Shown here: piece after piece, positions 32,728 through 41,324 of the stretch
How positions within the stretch are numbered: position 1 is the first letter of the stretch
Layout of the letters: every line of letters begins with the position of its first letter
Assembly: GCF_014701095.1 (NCBI RefSeq)
Contig: NZ_AP023439.1
Coordinates: 2,468,001 to 2,532,000, forward strand
DNA: 64,000 nucleotides
Direction of reading: 5' to 3'
From: Streptomyces tuirus
GTDB taxonomy: Bacteria > Actinomycetota > Actinomycetes > Streptomycetales > Streptomycetaceae
The notes under the pieces: model-generated
The model's input: only the letters and a program-made list of their open reading frames with translations
The model's database searches: none
Told to the model about the DNA's origin: nothing
Made by a program: the position numbers and the translations under genes

Positions 32728-33951
32728 GTGTGGACACGCATGGCAGGAACCGCCGGCACGCCGGGCACCCCGCGCGTCCTGCGCGCCATGAACGACCGGG
32801 CCGCCCTGGACCTGCTGCTGGAGCACGGACCGCTGTCCCGCACCCGGATCGGCAAGCTCACCGGCCTGTCCAAGCCGACCGCCTCCCAGCTCCTGGCCCG
32901 TCTGGAGGCGGCGGGACTCGTCCTGGCCACCGGCACCACCGAAGGCCGCCCCGGCCCCAGCGCCCAGCTCTACGAGGTCAACCCGGCGGCCGGTCACGCC
33001 GCCGGACTCGACGTCACCCCCCAGCGGATCCTCGCCGCGGTCGCCGACATCACCGGCCGCACGGTCGGCCGCCACGAGCTGCCCACCCCCGGCCGACGCC
33101 CCGGCACCCCGGTCGTCCAGCAGGTCACCGACGCCCTGGACGGCGCGGTGAAGGCGGCCGGTCTCGCCCGGGACGACATCCACCGCCTCGTCATCGGCAC
33201 CCCCGGCGCCTTCGACCCCACCACCGGCCGGCTGCGCTACGCCTCCCACCTCCCGGGCTGGCACTCCCCCACCCTGCTGGACGAGCTGGCCGCCGCCCTG
33301 CCGATGCCGTTCGAGTACGAGAACGACGTCAACCTGGTCGCGCTCGCCGAGCAGCGTCTCGGCGCGGCCCGGGGCCACGCGGACTTCGTGCTGCTGTGGA
33401 ACCAGGAGGGCCTGGGCGCCGCCCTGGTGCTCGGCGGCCGGCTGCACCGCGGCTGGACCGGCGGCGCCGGCGAGGTCGGCTTCCTGCCGGTGCCGGGCAC
33501 GCCCCTGGTCCGCCAGGTCACCAAGGCCAACAGCGGCGGCTACCAGGAGCTGGCCGGTTCCCAGGCCGTCCCGCGCCTGGCCCGCGAGCTCGGCATCAAC
33601 GACGTCCCGCCCGGCCCGTACGCCGAGTCCGCCGCCGCACTGGTGGCCAGGGCGGCGCAGGCCGGCGACGACGCCCACCGGGATCTCCTGCGGACCTACG
33701 CCACCCGGCTCGCCACCGGTCTGGCCTCCCTGGTCTCGGTCCTCGACCCCGAGCTCGTCGTGCTGAGCGGCACGTCCCTCACCTCGGGCGGCGAACCGCT
33801 GCGCGCCCTCGTCCAGGCCGAACTGGAAGAGCTGGCCGCGTCCCGCCCCCGCCTGGTCGTGGGCGGCGTACGTGAACACCCCGTGCTGCGCGGCGCGCTG
33901 GAGAGCGCGCTCGCGACCACCCGCGACGAGGTCTTCGACACCTCCCGCTGA
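32728..33951 (+). CDS. csnR: ROK-family transcriptional repressor, CsnR-like
   Basis: 407 residues from GTG 32728; ATG 32740 is an alternative with better-spaced AGGGCAGG. The N-terminal winged helix-turn-helix reads SRTRIGKLTGLSKPTASQLL. The sugar-kinase-like ROK domain follows (GTPGAFDPTTGRLRYASHLP, FEYENDVNLVALAEQ, LVLGGRLHRGWTGGAGEVGF). The zinc-binding CxCGxxGCxE motif found in many ROK proteins is missing. It should repress the operon through the palindrome at 32629-32643 and be released by glucosamine oligosaccharides or a derived sugar. The symbol rests on gene order and on the operator. Confidence 0.85.
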   Translation: MWTRMAGTAGTPGTPRVLRAMNDRAALDLLLEHGPLSRTRIGKLTGLSKPTASQLLARLEAAGLVLATGTTEGRPGPSAQLYEVNPAAGHAAGLDVTPQRILAAVADITGRTVGRHELPTPGRRPGTPVVQQVTDALDGAVKAAGLARDDIHRLVIGTPGAFDPTTGRLRYASHLPGWHSPTLLDELAAALPMPFEYENDVNLVALAEQRLGAARGHADFVLLWNQEGLGAALVLGGRLHRGWTGGAGEVGFLPVPGTPLVRQVTKANSGGYQELAGSQAVPRLARELGINDVPPGPYAESAAALVARAAQAGDDAHRDLLRTYATRLATGLASLVSVLDPELVVLSGTSLTSGGEPLRALVQAELEELAASRPRLVVGGVREHPVLRGALESALATTRDEVFDTSR

Positions 33952-34050
33952 ACCGACCCGGCCTGAACCGACTCAGGCCGAACCACTCACGCCGACCCCA
34001 CCCCCCTCCCGGTAAGTCCCCTCTTCCCCCGTGCCACAGGGAGCTCCGCC

Positions 34051-35388
34051 ATGCCCGGAACATCCAGAAAAGCGACGTTCGCTCTCGCCGCCTCCGCCAC
34101 CCTCGCCCTCCTCGCCACCGCCTGCACCGGCCAGTCGGACGCGGGCGCGAGCGACGACGCGTCCCAGGAGACGACCCTCAACTTCTGGCACGCCTGGAGC
34201 GCGCCGTCGGAGGTGAAGGCCGTCAAGGACCTGGTCGCCGGATTCGAGAAGGCGCACCCCAACATCCACGTCGACGTCGTCGGCAACATGACGGACGACA
34301 AGATGAACCAGGCCCTGCGCACCGGCGGCGCCAAGGCGCCGGACGTGATCTCGTCGTTCACCACGAACAGCGTCGGGAAGTTCTGCTCCTCGGGCGCCCT
34401 GGTGGACCTCGACCCGTTCTTCGAGAAGTCCGGCGTCGACCCGGAGAAGACCTTCCCGAAGGCGATGAACGAGTACACCCGGTTCGAAGGCAATCGCTGC
34501 GCGGTCCCCCTCCTCGGCGACGCCTACGGCCTCTACTACAACAAGACGGCGTTCAAGAAGGCCGGCATCACCGCCCCGCCGAAGACCTGGTCGGAGTTCG
34601 AGCGCGTCGCGAAGAAGCTGACGATCCCCCAGGGCGACTCGTACAAGCAGCTCGGCTTCATGCCGAACTACCACGGCTGGGAGACCACCACCGAGCACTA
34701 CCTCGGCCAGTTCTCCCCCACGTACTTCGACAAGGACGGCAAGTCGAACGTCGGCAAGGACCCGGCGTTCGCCCAGGCCTTCACGGTCCAGAAGAAGCTC
34801 GTCGACACGCTCGGCGGCTACCGCAAGCTGGAGACCTACCGCTCCAAGCTCGGCGACGAGTGGGGCCCCAAGCACCCCTTCCACACCGGCCAGGTCGCCA
34901 TGCAGCTCGACGGCGAGTGGCGCTTGGGCATGGCCCTGGACACCAAGCCGAAGTTCGACATCGGCGTGGCCCCACTGCCCGTCCCCGACGACCAGGCCGA
35001 TCAGTACGGCAAGGGCTACATCACCGGCACCATCGCCGGTATCGCCGCGACCAGCAAGAAGCAGAACGCGGCCTGGGAGCTGGTGAAGTACATGACCACG
35101 GACACGGACGCGGTGGTGAACTTCTCCAACGCCATCCACAACGTGCCCTCGACGCTCGCGGCGCTGAAGTCCCCGAAGCTGACGTACGACCCGCGCTTCA
35201 AGACGTTCCTGGAGATCGCGGCGAACCCGGACTCCACCACAGCCCCCGCCTCCGTCAACGGCGGTGTCTACCTCACCACCGTCCAGGAGTTCGGCTACGC
35301 CTACGAAAGCGGCAAGGAGACCGACCTCGAGGCCGGCCTGAAGAAGGCGGCCGCGCAGATCGACACGGACATCGCGCAGGCGAAGTAG
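34051..35388 (+). CDS. csnE: Extracellular sugar-binding lipoprotein of ABC transporter
   Basis: 445 residues. The lipobox LLATAC places the lipid-anchored Cys near residue 25. Family 1 solute-binding fold: LNFWHAWSAPSEVKAVKDLV, GGAKAPDVISSF, GLYYNKTAFKKAGI, VAMQLDGEW and GYITGTIAGIAATSKKQNAA. It captures the substrate outside the membrane and delivers it to the two permeases encoded next. The genomic order regulator - binding protein - two permeases - GH4 - kinase is the one I recall for csnR-csnK, for chitosan (glucosamine) oligosaccharides. No ATPase gene is present, so a shared MsiK-type ATPase is likely. Confidence 0.88.
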   Translation: MPGTSRKATFALAASATLALLATACTGQSDAGASDDASQETTLNFWHAWSAPSEVKAVKDLVAGFEKAHPNIHVDVVGNMTDDKMNQALRTGGAKAPDVISSFTTNSVGKFCSSGALVDLDPFFEKSGVDPEKTFPKAMNEYTRFEGNRCAVPLLGDAYGLYYNKTAFKKAGITAPPKTWSEFERVAKKLTIPQGDSYKQLGFMPNYHGWETTTEHYLGQFSPTYFDKDGKSNVGKDPAFAQAFTVQKKLVDTLGGYRKLETYRSKLGDEWGPKHPFHTGQVAMQLDGEWRLGMALDTKPKFDIGVAPLPVPDDQADQYGKGYITGTIAGIAATSKKQNAAWELVKYMTTDTDAVVNFSNAIHNVPSTLAALKSPKLTYDPRFKTFLEIAANPDSTTAPASVNGGVYLTTVQEFGYAYESGKETDLEAGLKKAAAQIDTDIAQAK

Positions 35389-35391
35389 GCC

Positions 35392-36336
35392 ATGACCACC
35401 TCCACCTTGCGGGCGAAGCACCGCCGCTCGGCCCTGCGCACCCTCGCCTTCCTCTCCCCCTGGCTGATCGGCTTCACGGTCTTCTTCGCCTACCCCCTGA
35501 TCTCCACCGTCTACTTCTCCTTCATGCGCTACGACGGCTTCAAGCCGCCCACGTGGAGCGGCACGAAGAACTGGGTGTACGTCTTCGAGCACTACCCCCT
35601 CTTCTGGCCCGCCCTGCGCAACACCCTGTGGCTGGTCGTCATCATGGTCACGCTCCGGGTCGCCTTCGGCCTGGGCGTGGGCCTGCTGATCACCAAGGTC
35701 AGGACGGCCACGGGCGTCTTCCGCACCCTCTTCTACCTGCCCTACCTGGCCCCGCCCGTGGCGGCCACGATGGCCTTCGCCTTCCTCCTCAACCCCGGTA
35801 CGGGCCCCGTCAACTCCCTGCTGGAGAAGACCGGGCTCCCCACCCCCGGCTGGTTCAACGACCCCACCTGGTCCAAGCCGGCCCTCACCCTGCTCGCCCT
35901 GTGGGGCATCGGCGACCTGATGGTCATCTTCATGGCCGCCCTGCTCGACGTGCCGAAGGAGCAGTACGAGGCGGCCGAACTGGACGGCGCGACCCCGTGG
36001 CAGCGCTTCCGCTACGTGACGCTGCCGAACATCTCGCCGATCGTCATGTTCGCGGTCGTCACCGGCGTGATCCAGACGATGCAGTACTACACACAGCCGC
36101 TGATCGCCGGGAAGGTCGCGTCGGGCGTGATCCAGGGCGCGGGGACGCTGTTCGAGCCCGGCTACCCCGACAAGTCGACCCTCACCCTCCCCCAACTCGT
36201 CTACAACCTGGGCTTCCAGCGCTTCGACTACGGCTCGGCCTGTGTGGTGGCCCTGGTCCTCTTCGCCCTCTCCATGGCCTTCACGGCCCTCCTGATGCGC
36301 CGCCGGGGCGGCCTGATCCAGGCAGGTGAACGATGA
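35392..36336 (+). CDS. csnF: Sugar ABC transporter permease, first subunit
   Basis: 314 residues; starts three bases after the binding-protein stop. Six membrane helices are expected (first FLSPWLIGFTVFFAYPLIST). The EAA loop that docks on the ATPase reads YEAAELDGATPWQRFRYVTL. The fold is MalF-like. It forms a heterodimeric channel with the next permease, whose start overlaps its stop (ATGA). Confidence 0.9.
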   Translation: MTTSTLRAKHRRSALRTLAFLSPWLIGFTVFFAYPLISTVYFSFMRYDGFKPPTWSGTKNWVYVFEHYPLFWPALRNTLWLVVIMVTLRVAFGLGVGLLITKVRTATGVFRTLFYLPYLAPPVAATMAFAFLLNPGTGPVNSLLEKTGLPTPGWFNDPTWSKPALTLLALWGIGDLMVIFMAALLDVPKEQYEAAELDGATPWQRFRYVTLPNISPIVMFAVVTGVIQTMQYYTQPLIAGKVASGVIQGAGTLFEPGYPDKSTLTLPQLVYNLGFQRFDYGSACVVALVLFALSMAFTALLMRRRGGLIQAGER

Positions 36337-37226
36337 CGCAGGTGCTCGACAAGCCCCTGGAGCTGACGACACCCCCGTCGCCGGCGGAACGCACGGCCCA
36401 CCGCAGGGCCCTGCTGGAATGGATCGCGATCCACTCCCTCGGCATCGCGGCGGCCCTCTTCTTCACGCTCCCGTTCGTCTTCGTCCTCCTCACCTCCCTC
36501 ATGAGCGACAGCCAGGCGCTCAGCCGCGACCTGATCCCGCACACCTGGGAGTGGGGCAACTACGCCGAGGTGTTCGACACCCCCGGCTTCCTCACCTGGT
36601 GGAAGAACACCCTGATCTACGCGGGTCTGGGCACGGTCCTCACGGTCGTCTCCTCGATCCCCGTGGCCTACGCCCTGGCCAAGTTCCGCTTCCGCGGCCG
36701 CAATCTGGCGCTGATGCTGGTCATCTCGATGATGATGCTGCCGCCGCAGGTGATCATCATCCCGATGTACCTGTTCTGGGCGAAGCAGCTGGACCTGTCC
36801 GGCTCGCTCTGGCCGCTGATCATCCCCATGGCGTTCGGCGACGCGTTCTCGATCTTCCTGCTGCGGCAGTTCCTGACGACGATCCCCGACGAGTACGTGG
36901 ACGCGGCCAAGGTGGACGGCTGCGGCGACCTGCGCACGCTGCTGAAGGTCGTTCTGCCGATGGCCAAGCCGGGCATCGCCGCAGTGGCCCTCTTCCAGTT
37001 CTTCTACGCGTGGAACGACTACTTCGGCCCCCAGATCTACGCCTCGGAGAACCCGGGCGCCTGGACGCTCTCCTACGGCCTGGAGTCGTTCAAGGGCGCC
37101 CACCACACCGACTGGAACCTCACCATGGCCGCCACCGTGCTGGTCATGGCCCCCGTGATCCTCGTGTTCTTCTTCGCGCAGAAGGCGTTCGTGGAGGGTG
37201 TCACGCTCACCGGAGTAAAGGGTTAG
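36333..37226 (+). CDS. csnG: Sugar ABC transporter permease, second subunit
   Basis: 297 residues, MalG-like, overlapping the previous gene by four bases. Six membrane segments are expected (first SLGIAAALFFTLPFVFVLLT); the EAA loop reads YVDAAKVDGCGDLRTLLKVV. It pairs with the previous permease. The C-terminus VEGVTLTGVKG is the common ending of this family. Confidence 0.9.
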   Translation: MTQVLDKPLELTTPPSPAERTAHRRALLEWIAIHSLGIAAALFFTLPFVFVLLTSLMSDSQALSRDLIPHTWEWGNYAEVFDTPGFLTWWKNTLIYAGLGTVLTVVSSIPVAYALAKFRFRGRNLALMLVISMMMLPPQVIIIPMYLFWAKQLDLSGSLWPLIIPMAFGDAFSIFLLRQFLTTIPDEYVDAAKVDGCGDLRTLLKVVLPMAKPGIAAVALFQFFYAWNDYFGPQIYASENPGAWTLSYGLESFKGAHHTDWNLTMAATVLVMAPVILVFFFAQKAFVEGVTLTGVKG

Positions 37227-37232
37227 ACCTGT

Positions 37233-38498
37233 ATGAAACTCACCGTGGTCGGCGGAGGCTCGACCTACACCCCCGAACTCGTGGACGGCTTCGCCCGTCT
37301 GAGGGACACCCTGCCCGTCGGGGAACTGGTCCTCATGGACCCCGACCGGGACCGTCTCGACCTCGTCGGCGGCCTGGCCCGCCGCATCTTCGCCCGCCAG
37401 GGCCACGCGGGCCGCGTCACCACGACGACCGGCCTCGACGAGGCGGTGGACGGCGCGGACGCGGTCCTGCTGCAACTCCGCGTCGGCGGCCAGGCGGCCC
37501 GTCAGCAGGACGAGACCTGGCCCCTGGAGTGCGGCTGTGTGGGCCAGGAGACCACCGGTGCCGGCGGCCTGGCGAAGGCCCTGCGCACGGTCCCGGTCGT
37601 CCTGGACATCGCGGAGCGCGTCCGCCGCACCAACCCCCGGGCCTGGATCATCGACTTCACCAACCCGGTCGGCATCGTCACCCGCGCCCTGCTCCAGGCG
37701 GGCCACAAGGCGGTGGGCCTGTGCAACGTGGCGATCGGCCTGCAGCGCAAGTTCGCGGCCCTGCTCTCCGTGGAGGCCTCCGCGATCCACCTGGACCACG
37801 TCGGCCTCAACCACCTCACCTGGGAGACGGCCGTACGCCTCGGCGGCCCGGAGGGCGAGGACGTCCTGCCGAAACTGCTGGGCGAGCACGGCGACACCAT
37901 CGCGGCCGACCTCCGCCTGCCCCGCCCCCTGCTCGACACCCTGGGCGTTATCCCCTCCTACTACCTGCGCTACTACTACGCGCACGACGAGGTCGTAAAG
38001 GAACTGGGCACGAAGCCGTCCCGGGCGGCCGAAGTCGCCGAGATGGAACGCCGGTTGCTCGCGATGTACGCCGACCCGGCCCTGGACGAGAAGCCGGAGC
38101 TGCTCGCCAAGCGGGGCGGGGCCTTCTACTCGGAGGCGGCGGTGGACCTGGCAGCGGCCCTGCTGGGCGGCGGCGGTTCGCCGTACCAGGTGGTGAACAC
38201 GTACAACCGGGGCACGCTGCCGTTCCTCCCCGACGACGCGGTGATCGAGGTCCAGGCGGCCGTGGGGGCCAAGGGAGCGGCCCCGCTCCCCGTCCCGCCC
38301 GTGGACCCGCTCCACGCGGGTCTGATGGCCGGCGTCACGGCCTACGAGGACCTGGCCCTCCAGGCCGCCCTGCACGGCGGCCGGGACCGCGTCTTCCGCG
38401 CCCTCCTCTCCCACCCCCTCGTCGGCCAGTACGCGTACGCCGAGACGCTCACCGACCGGCTGATCGCACACAACCGGGAGCACCTCGCGTGGGCGTGA
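37233..38498 (+). CDS. csnH: Family 4 glycoside hydrolase (NAD/Mn2+-dependent)
   Basis: 421 residues from ATG 37233, seven bases after the second permease. N-terminal Rossmann fold LTVVGGGSTYTPELVDG binds NAD+. GH4 catalytic region: FTNPVGIVTRALL, LCNVAIGLQ with the metal-binding Cys, and HVGLNHLTW with the metal-binding His. GH4 enzymes cleave glycosides by an oxidation-elimination route using NAD+ and Mn2+ and many act on 6-phospho-sugars. Here it probably splits imported glucosamine disaccharides or short oligomers in the cytoplasm; the substrate is inferred from the operon. Confidence 0.88.
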   Translation: MKLTVVGGGSTYTPELVDGFARLRDTLPVGELVLMDPDRDRLDLVGGLARRIFARQGHAGRVTTTTGLDEAVDGADAVLLQLRVGGQAARQQDETWPLECGCVGQETTGAGGLAKALRTVPVVLDIAERVRRTNPRAWIIDFTNPVGIVTRALLQAGHKAVGLCNVAIGLQRKFAALLSVEASAIHLDHVGLNHLTWETAVRLGGPEGEDVLPKLLGEHGDTIAADLRLPRPLLDTLGVIPSYYLRYYYAHDEVVKELGTKPSRAAEVAEMERRLLAMYADPALDEKPELLAKRGGAFYSEAAVDLAAALLGGGGSPYQVVNTYNRGTLPFLPDDAVIEVQAAVGAKGAAPLPVPPVDPLHAGLMAGVTAYEDLALQAALHGGRDRVFRALLSHPLVGQYAYAETLTDRLIAHNREHLAWA

Positions 38499-39460
38499 CC
38501 GCACGTGTCCTCGCCATCGACGCGGGCAACAGCAAGACGGACGTCGCGGTCGTGACGGCGGACGGGGACGTCCTCGCCACGGCACGCGGGGGCGGCTTCC
38601 GTCCACCGGCCGTGGGCGTGGACACCGCGATGAACGGCCTCGCCGCGACGGTGGCGCAGGCCCTCACCGCCGCCGGGGTCACCTCGGTCACCCACGTCTC
38701 GGCGTGCCTCGCCAACGCCGACTTCCCCGTCGAGGAGGAGCAACTGGCCGCGGCGGTGCGGGAACGCGCCTGGGGCACGACGGTGACGGTCCGCAACGAC
38801 ACCTTCGCGATCCTGCGGGCCGGTGCCCGCGAACCTCGGGGGGTGGCGGTGGTGTGCGGCGCGGGCATCAACTGCGTGGGCATGCGCCCCGACGGCCGCA
38901 CGGCCCGCTTCCCGGCCCTCGGCCGCGTCTCCGGCGACTGGGGCGGCGGCTGGGGCCTGTCCGAGGAGGCCCTGTGGCACGCGTCCCGGGCGGAGGACGG
39001 CCGCGGCGCCCCCACCGCCCTGTCCCGCACCCTCCCGGCCCACTTCGGCCTGCCCTCCATGTACGCCCTCGTCGAGGCGCTGCACCTGGAGCACGTCCCG
39101 CCGCTCCGGCGCCACGAACTGACCCCGGTCCTCTTCGCCACGGCGGCCGAAGGCGACCCGATCGCCCGGGCGATCGTGGAACGCCAGGCCGAGGAGGTGG
39201 TCTCCATGGCGGTCGTCGCCCTGACCCGCCTCGACCTCCTCACCGAGGAGACCCCCGTGCTCCTGGGCGGCGGCGTCCTGGCGGCCCGGCACCCCCAACT
39301 GCACGACCACATCGCACACTTGCTGACGGAGCGGGCCCCCAAGGCGGTACCGCAGGTGGTGACGGCGAGCCCGGTGCTCGGCGCGGCACTGCTGGGCCTG
39401 GACAGAGTCGGCTCGCGGGAGGAGGCGCAGGGGCGGTTGCGGAGGTACTACGGCGTGTGA
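38489..39460 (+). CDS. csnK: BadF/BadG-type N-acetylglucosamine/glucosamine kinase
   Basis: 323 residues from GTG 38489, with GGGAG eight bases upstream; GTG 38495 overlapping the GH4 stop by four bases is possible. The phosphate-1 motif AIDAGNSKTDVAV and later GVAVVCGAGINCVGM and RVSGDWGGGWGLSEEAL identify the ASKHA-fold BadF/BadG/BcrA family, which includes GlcNAc kinase. It likely phosphorylates the sugar released by the GH4 enzyme, for entry into amino-sugar catabolism. Last gene of the operon. Confidence 0.85.
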   Translation: MGVTARVLAIDAGNSKTDVAVVTADGDVLATARGGGFRPPAVGVDTAMNGLAATVAQALTAAGVTSVTHVSACLANADFPVEEEQLAAAVRERAWGTTVTVRNDTFAILRAGAREPRGVAVVCGAGINCVGMRPDGRTARFPALGRVSGDWGGGWGLSEEALWHASRAEDGRGAPTALSRTLPAHFGLPSMYALVEALHLEHVPPLRRHELTPVLFATAAEGDPIARAIVERQAEEVVSMAVVALTRLDLLTEETPVLLGGGVLAARHPQLHDHIAHLLTERAPKAVPQVVTASPVLGAALLGLDRVGSREEAQGRLRRYYGV

Positions 39461-39466
39461 ATCACA

Positions 39467-39506
39467 GGCCTGTTGTGGCTCGTGCCGCACCAGCGGCACG
39501 CAGGCC
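39467..39506 (+). terminator. Hairpin after the sugar operon
   Basis: CGTGCCGC (39481-39488) and GCGGCACG (39493-39500) pair perfectly around ACCA; an outer stem GGCCTG/CAGGCC (39467-39472, 39501-39506) extends it. No U-tract. Confidence 0.65.
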
Positions 39507-39869
39507 CGCATCCAGGACGGCCCGCACCCGCCGACGTACGCAAGGGGCCGTGTCGGGGGGTGTCCGCCCGCAGCGGTTGGCGCGTCAACGCCAGTCAGTC
39601 GGTATGACACCCCATCGCGCCGTTCCGAAGTCGGACACCCCCCGGCGCGGCCCCGACCCACCACCCGGCGGAAGGCGCAAGCACCCGCCCCACCACCCAC
39701 GGGAACCGAACCACCTGCCCGCACGTGTTCCTGGACGGGGGGTGCCGCAAGGGGTGGTGCGGGGGGCGCGCGGCACGCTGCGATCCGATCAAGATCGGGG
39801 CAAGGCCGGTGCGGATGTCGGTCCCGGCAGCGATACTTGCGGCGACGGATGACCACGGGGGAGGTCACA
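39507..39869. other. Intergenic region before the signalling operon
   Basis: About 360 bp without a gene. It contains a 13-bp inverted repeat with distant arms, CGGGGGGTGTCCG (39554-39566) and CGGACACCCCCCG (39632-39644), and a third GACACCCC box at 39606-39613. The start of the GlnX-like gene at 39870 has GGGGGAGG five bases upstream. Confidence 0.55.
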
Positions 39870-41324
39870 GTGACGTACACGCCGAAGAGCAGCCCGCCGC
39901 CACCGGGCCCCGGCCTGCCCATCCTGCCCGCCGTACCGGCCCAGCCGGCACCCCCCTCCACTCCCCCCGGCGCTGCCCCGCCCCCTGCCACACCCCCCGC
40001 CTCGACCCCCCGCCGCACCGCTTTCGCGGAGGGCTTCGACCAGCTGCGCTCCGCGGCCACGACGGAACCCGGCCGCCTGCGCATCATCGGCGCCCTGCTG
40101 GCCCTCCTCGTCGTCGCCTTCGGCGCCGTCACCGCCTGGCAGATGACCGGTCGGGCGGCCGCCGCCGACGACGTCCTCACCCGCAGCCAGCCCCTCAGCT
40201 CGGACGCGGCCGACATCTACCGCTCCCTCGCGGACGCCAACACCGCGGCGTCCAGCGGCTTCCTGGCCGGCGGCCAGGAGTCGGCCGCCACCCGCGACCG
40301 CTACGAGCGGGACATCCGCACGGCCGCCGAGAAGCTCGTCAACGCCGCGGCCAACGCCGACCCGGACTCCCCGTCCACGGCGACGATCGCCAAGCTCAAC
40401 AAGCTCCTGCCGGAGTACAAGGGCCTGGTGGAGCGCGCCCGCACGTACAACCGCCAGGGCTTCCCCGTAGGCGGCGCCTACCTCCGCTACGCCAACGAGA
40501 AGATGCAGCACCAGATGCTCCCGGCGGCGGAGGACCTGTACACGAAGGAGAACCAGCGCCTCAGCGCGGACTACGCGGACGCCACGCCCTACCCCTGGGC
40601 GGCCATCGCCCTGGGCGTCGCCGCTCTGGCCGCCCTCGCCTGGGCCCAGCACCGCAACTACCGGCGGACGAACAGGGTCCTGAACCACGGCCTGGTGGCC
40701 GCCACCGCCACGGCCACGGTCGTCCTCCTCTGGCTGGTCGTCGGCCACACCCTCGCCCGCGCGGGCCTGGACGACTCCTACGACCACGGCGTCCGCTCCC
40801 TGAACGTCCTGCACGACGCGCGCATCGCCTCCCTCAAGGCCAGGGGCAACGAGAACCTCACCCTGGTGGCGCGCGGCGCCGAGACGAAGAAGGTCGGCGA
40901 ACAGACCTATGACGCCTACGACTACGACTTCGGCAGGGACATCGAGGCCCTCGCCGTGAAGCTGGCGGCGGCGGAGAAGCTCGCCGACGACACCTCGGGA
41001 GAACGCCCCGTCACCGCCGCCGTGGGCAACATGACGGAGTGGAAGAAGCGCCACACCGCGGCCCGCGAGCAGGACGAGAACGGCAACTACCAGCAGGCGC
41101 TGGACCGGGTCATCGGCACCGAGGGCGCGACCGGCGAGTGCTTCGACAGCGTCGACGAGAACCTGCGCACGGCACTCGCGCACGAGGAGACGGAGTTCAA
41201 GCGCGCGGCGGGCGACGGCCGCGACGCGCTGACCGGCATGCCGGCGGGCGTGGCCGTACTCGCGGTGCTGGGCGCCGCGGGCGCGGTCGTGGGCATCGGC
41301 CGCAGGCTGTCGGAGTACCGATGA
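39870..41324 (+). CDS. glnX: GlnX-like four-helix membrane sensor protein
   Basis: 484 residues from GTG 39870 (GGGGGAGG upstream). Pro-rich cytoplasmic N-terminus (residues 1-45), TM1 (IIGALLALLVVAFGAVTAW), a helical extracytoplasmic domain of about 150 residues, TM2 (WAAIALGVAALAALAWA) and TM3 (TATATVVLLWLVVGHTLA), a second helical extracytoplasmic domain with one Cys, and TM4 near the C-terminus (VAVLAVLGAAGAVVGI). The pattern resembles the sensor half of chemoreceptor-like proteins and matches GlnX, which in mycobacteria links the periplasmic amino-acid-binding protein GlnH to kinase PknG. Sequence and gene order support the same role here. Its stop overlaps the glnH-like start (ATGA). 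Confidence 0.8.
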   Translation: MTYTPKSSPPPPGPGLPILPAVPAQPAPPSTPPGAAPPPATPPASTPRRTAFAEGFDQLRSAATTEPGRLRIIGALLALLVVAFGAVTAWQMTGRAAAADDVLTRSQPLSSDAADIYRSLADANTAASSGFLAGGQESAATRDRYERDIRTAAEKLVNAAANADPDSPSTATIAKLNKLLPEYKGLVERARTYNRQGFPVGGAYLRYANEKMQHQMLPAAEDLYTKENQRLSADYADATPYPWAAIALGVAALAALAWAQHRNYRRTNRVLNHGLVAATATATVVLLWLVVGHTLARAGLDDSYDHGVRSLNVLHDARIASLKARGNENLTLVARGAETKKVGEQTYDAYDYDFGRDIEALAVKLAAAEKLADDTSGERPVTAAVGNMTEWKKRHTAAREQDENGNYQQALDRVIGTEGATGECFDSVDENLRTALAHEETEFKRAAGDGRDALTGMPAGVAVLAVLGAAGAVVGIGRRLSEYR

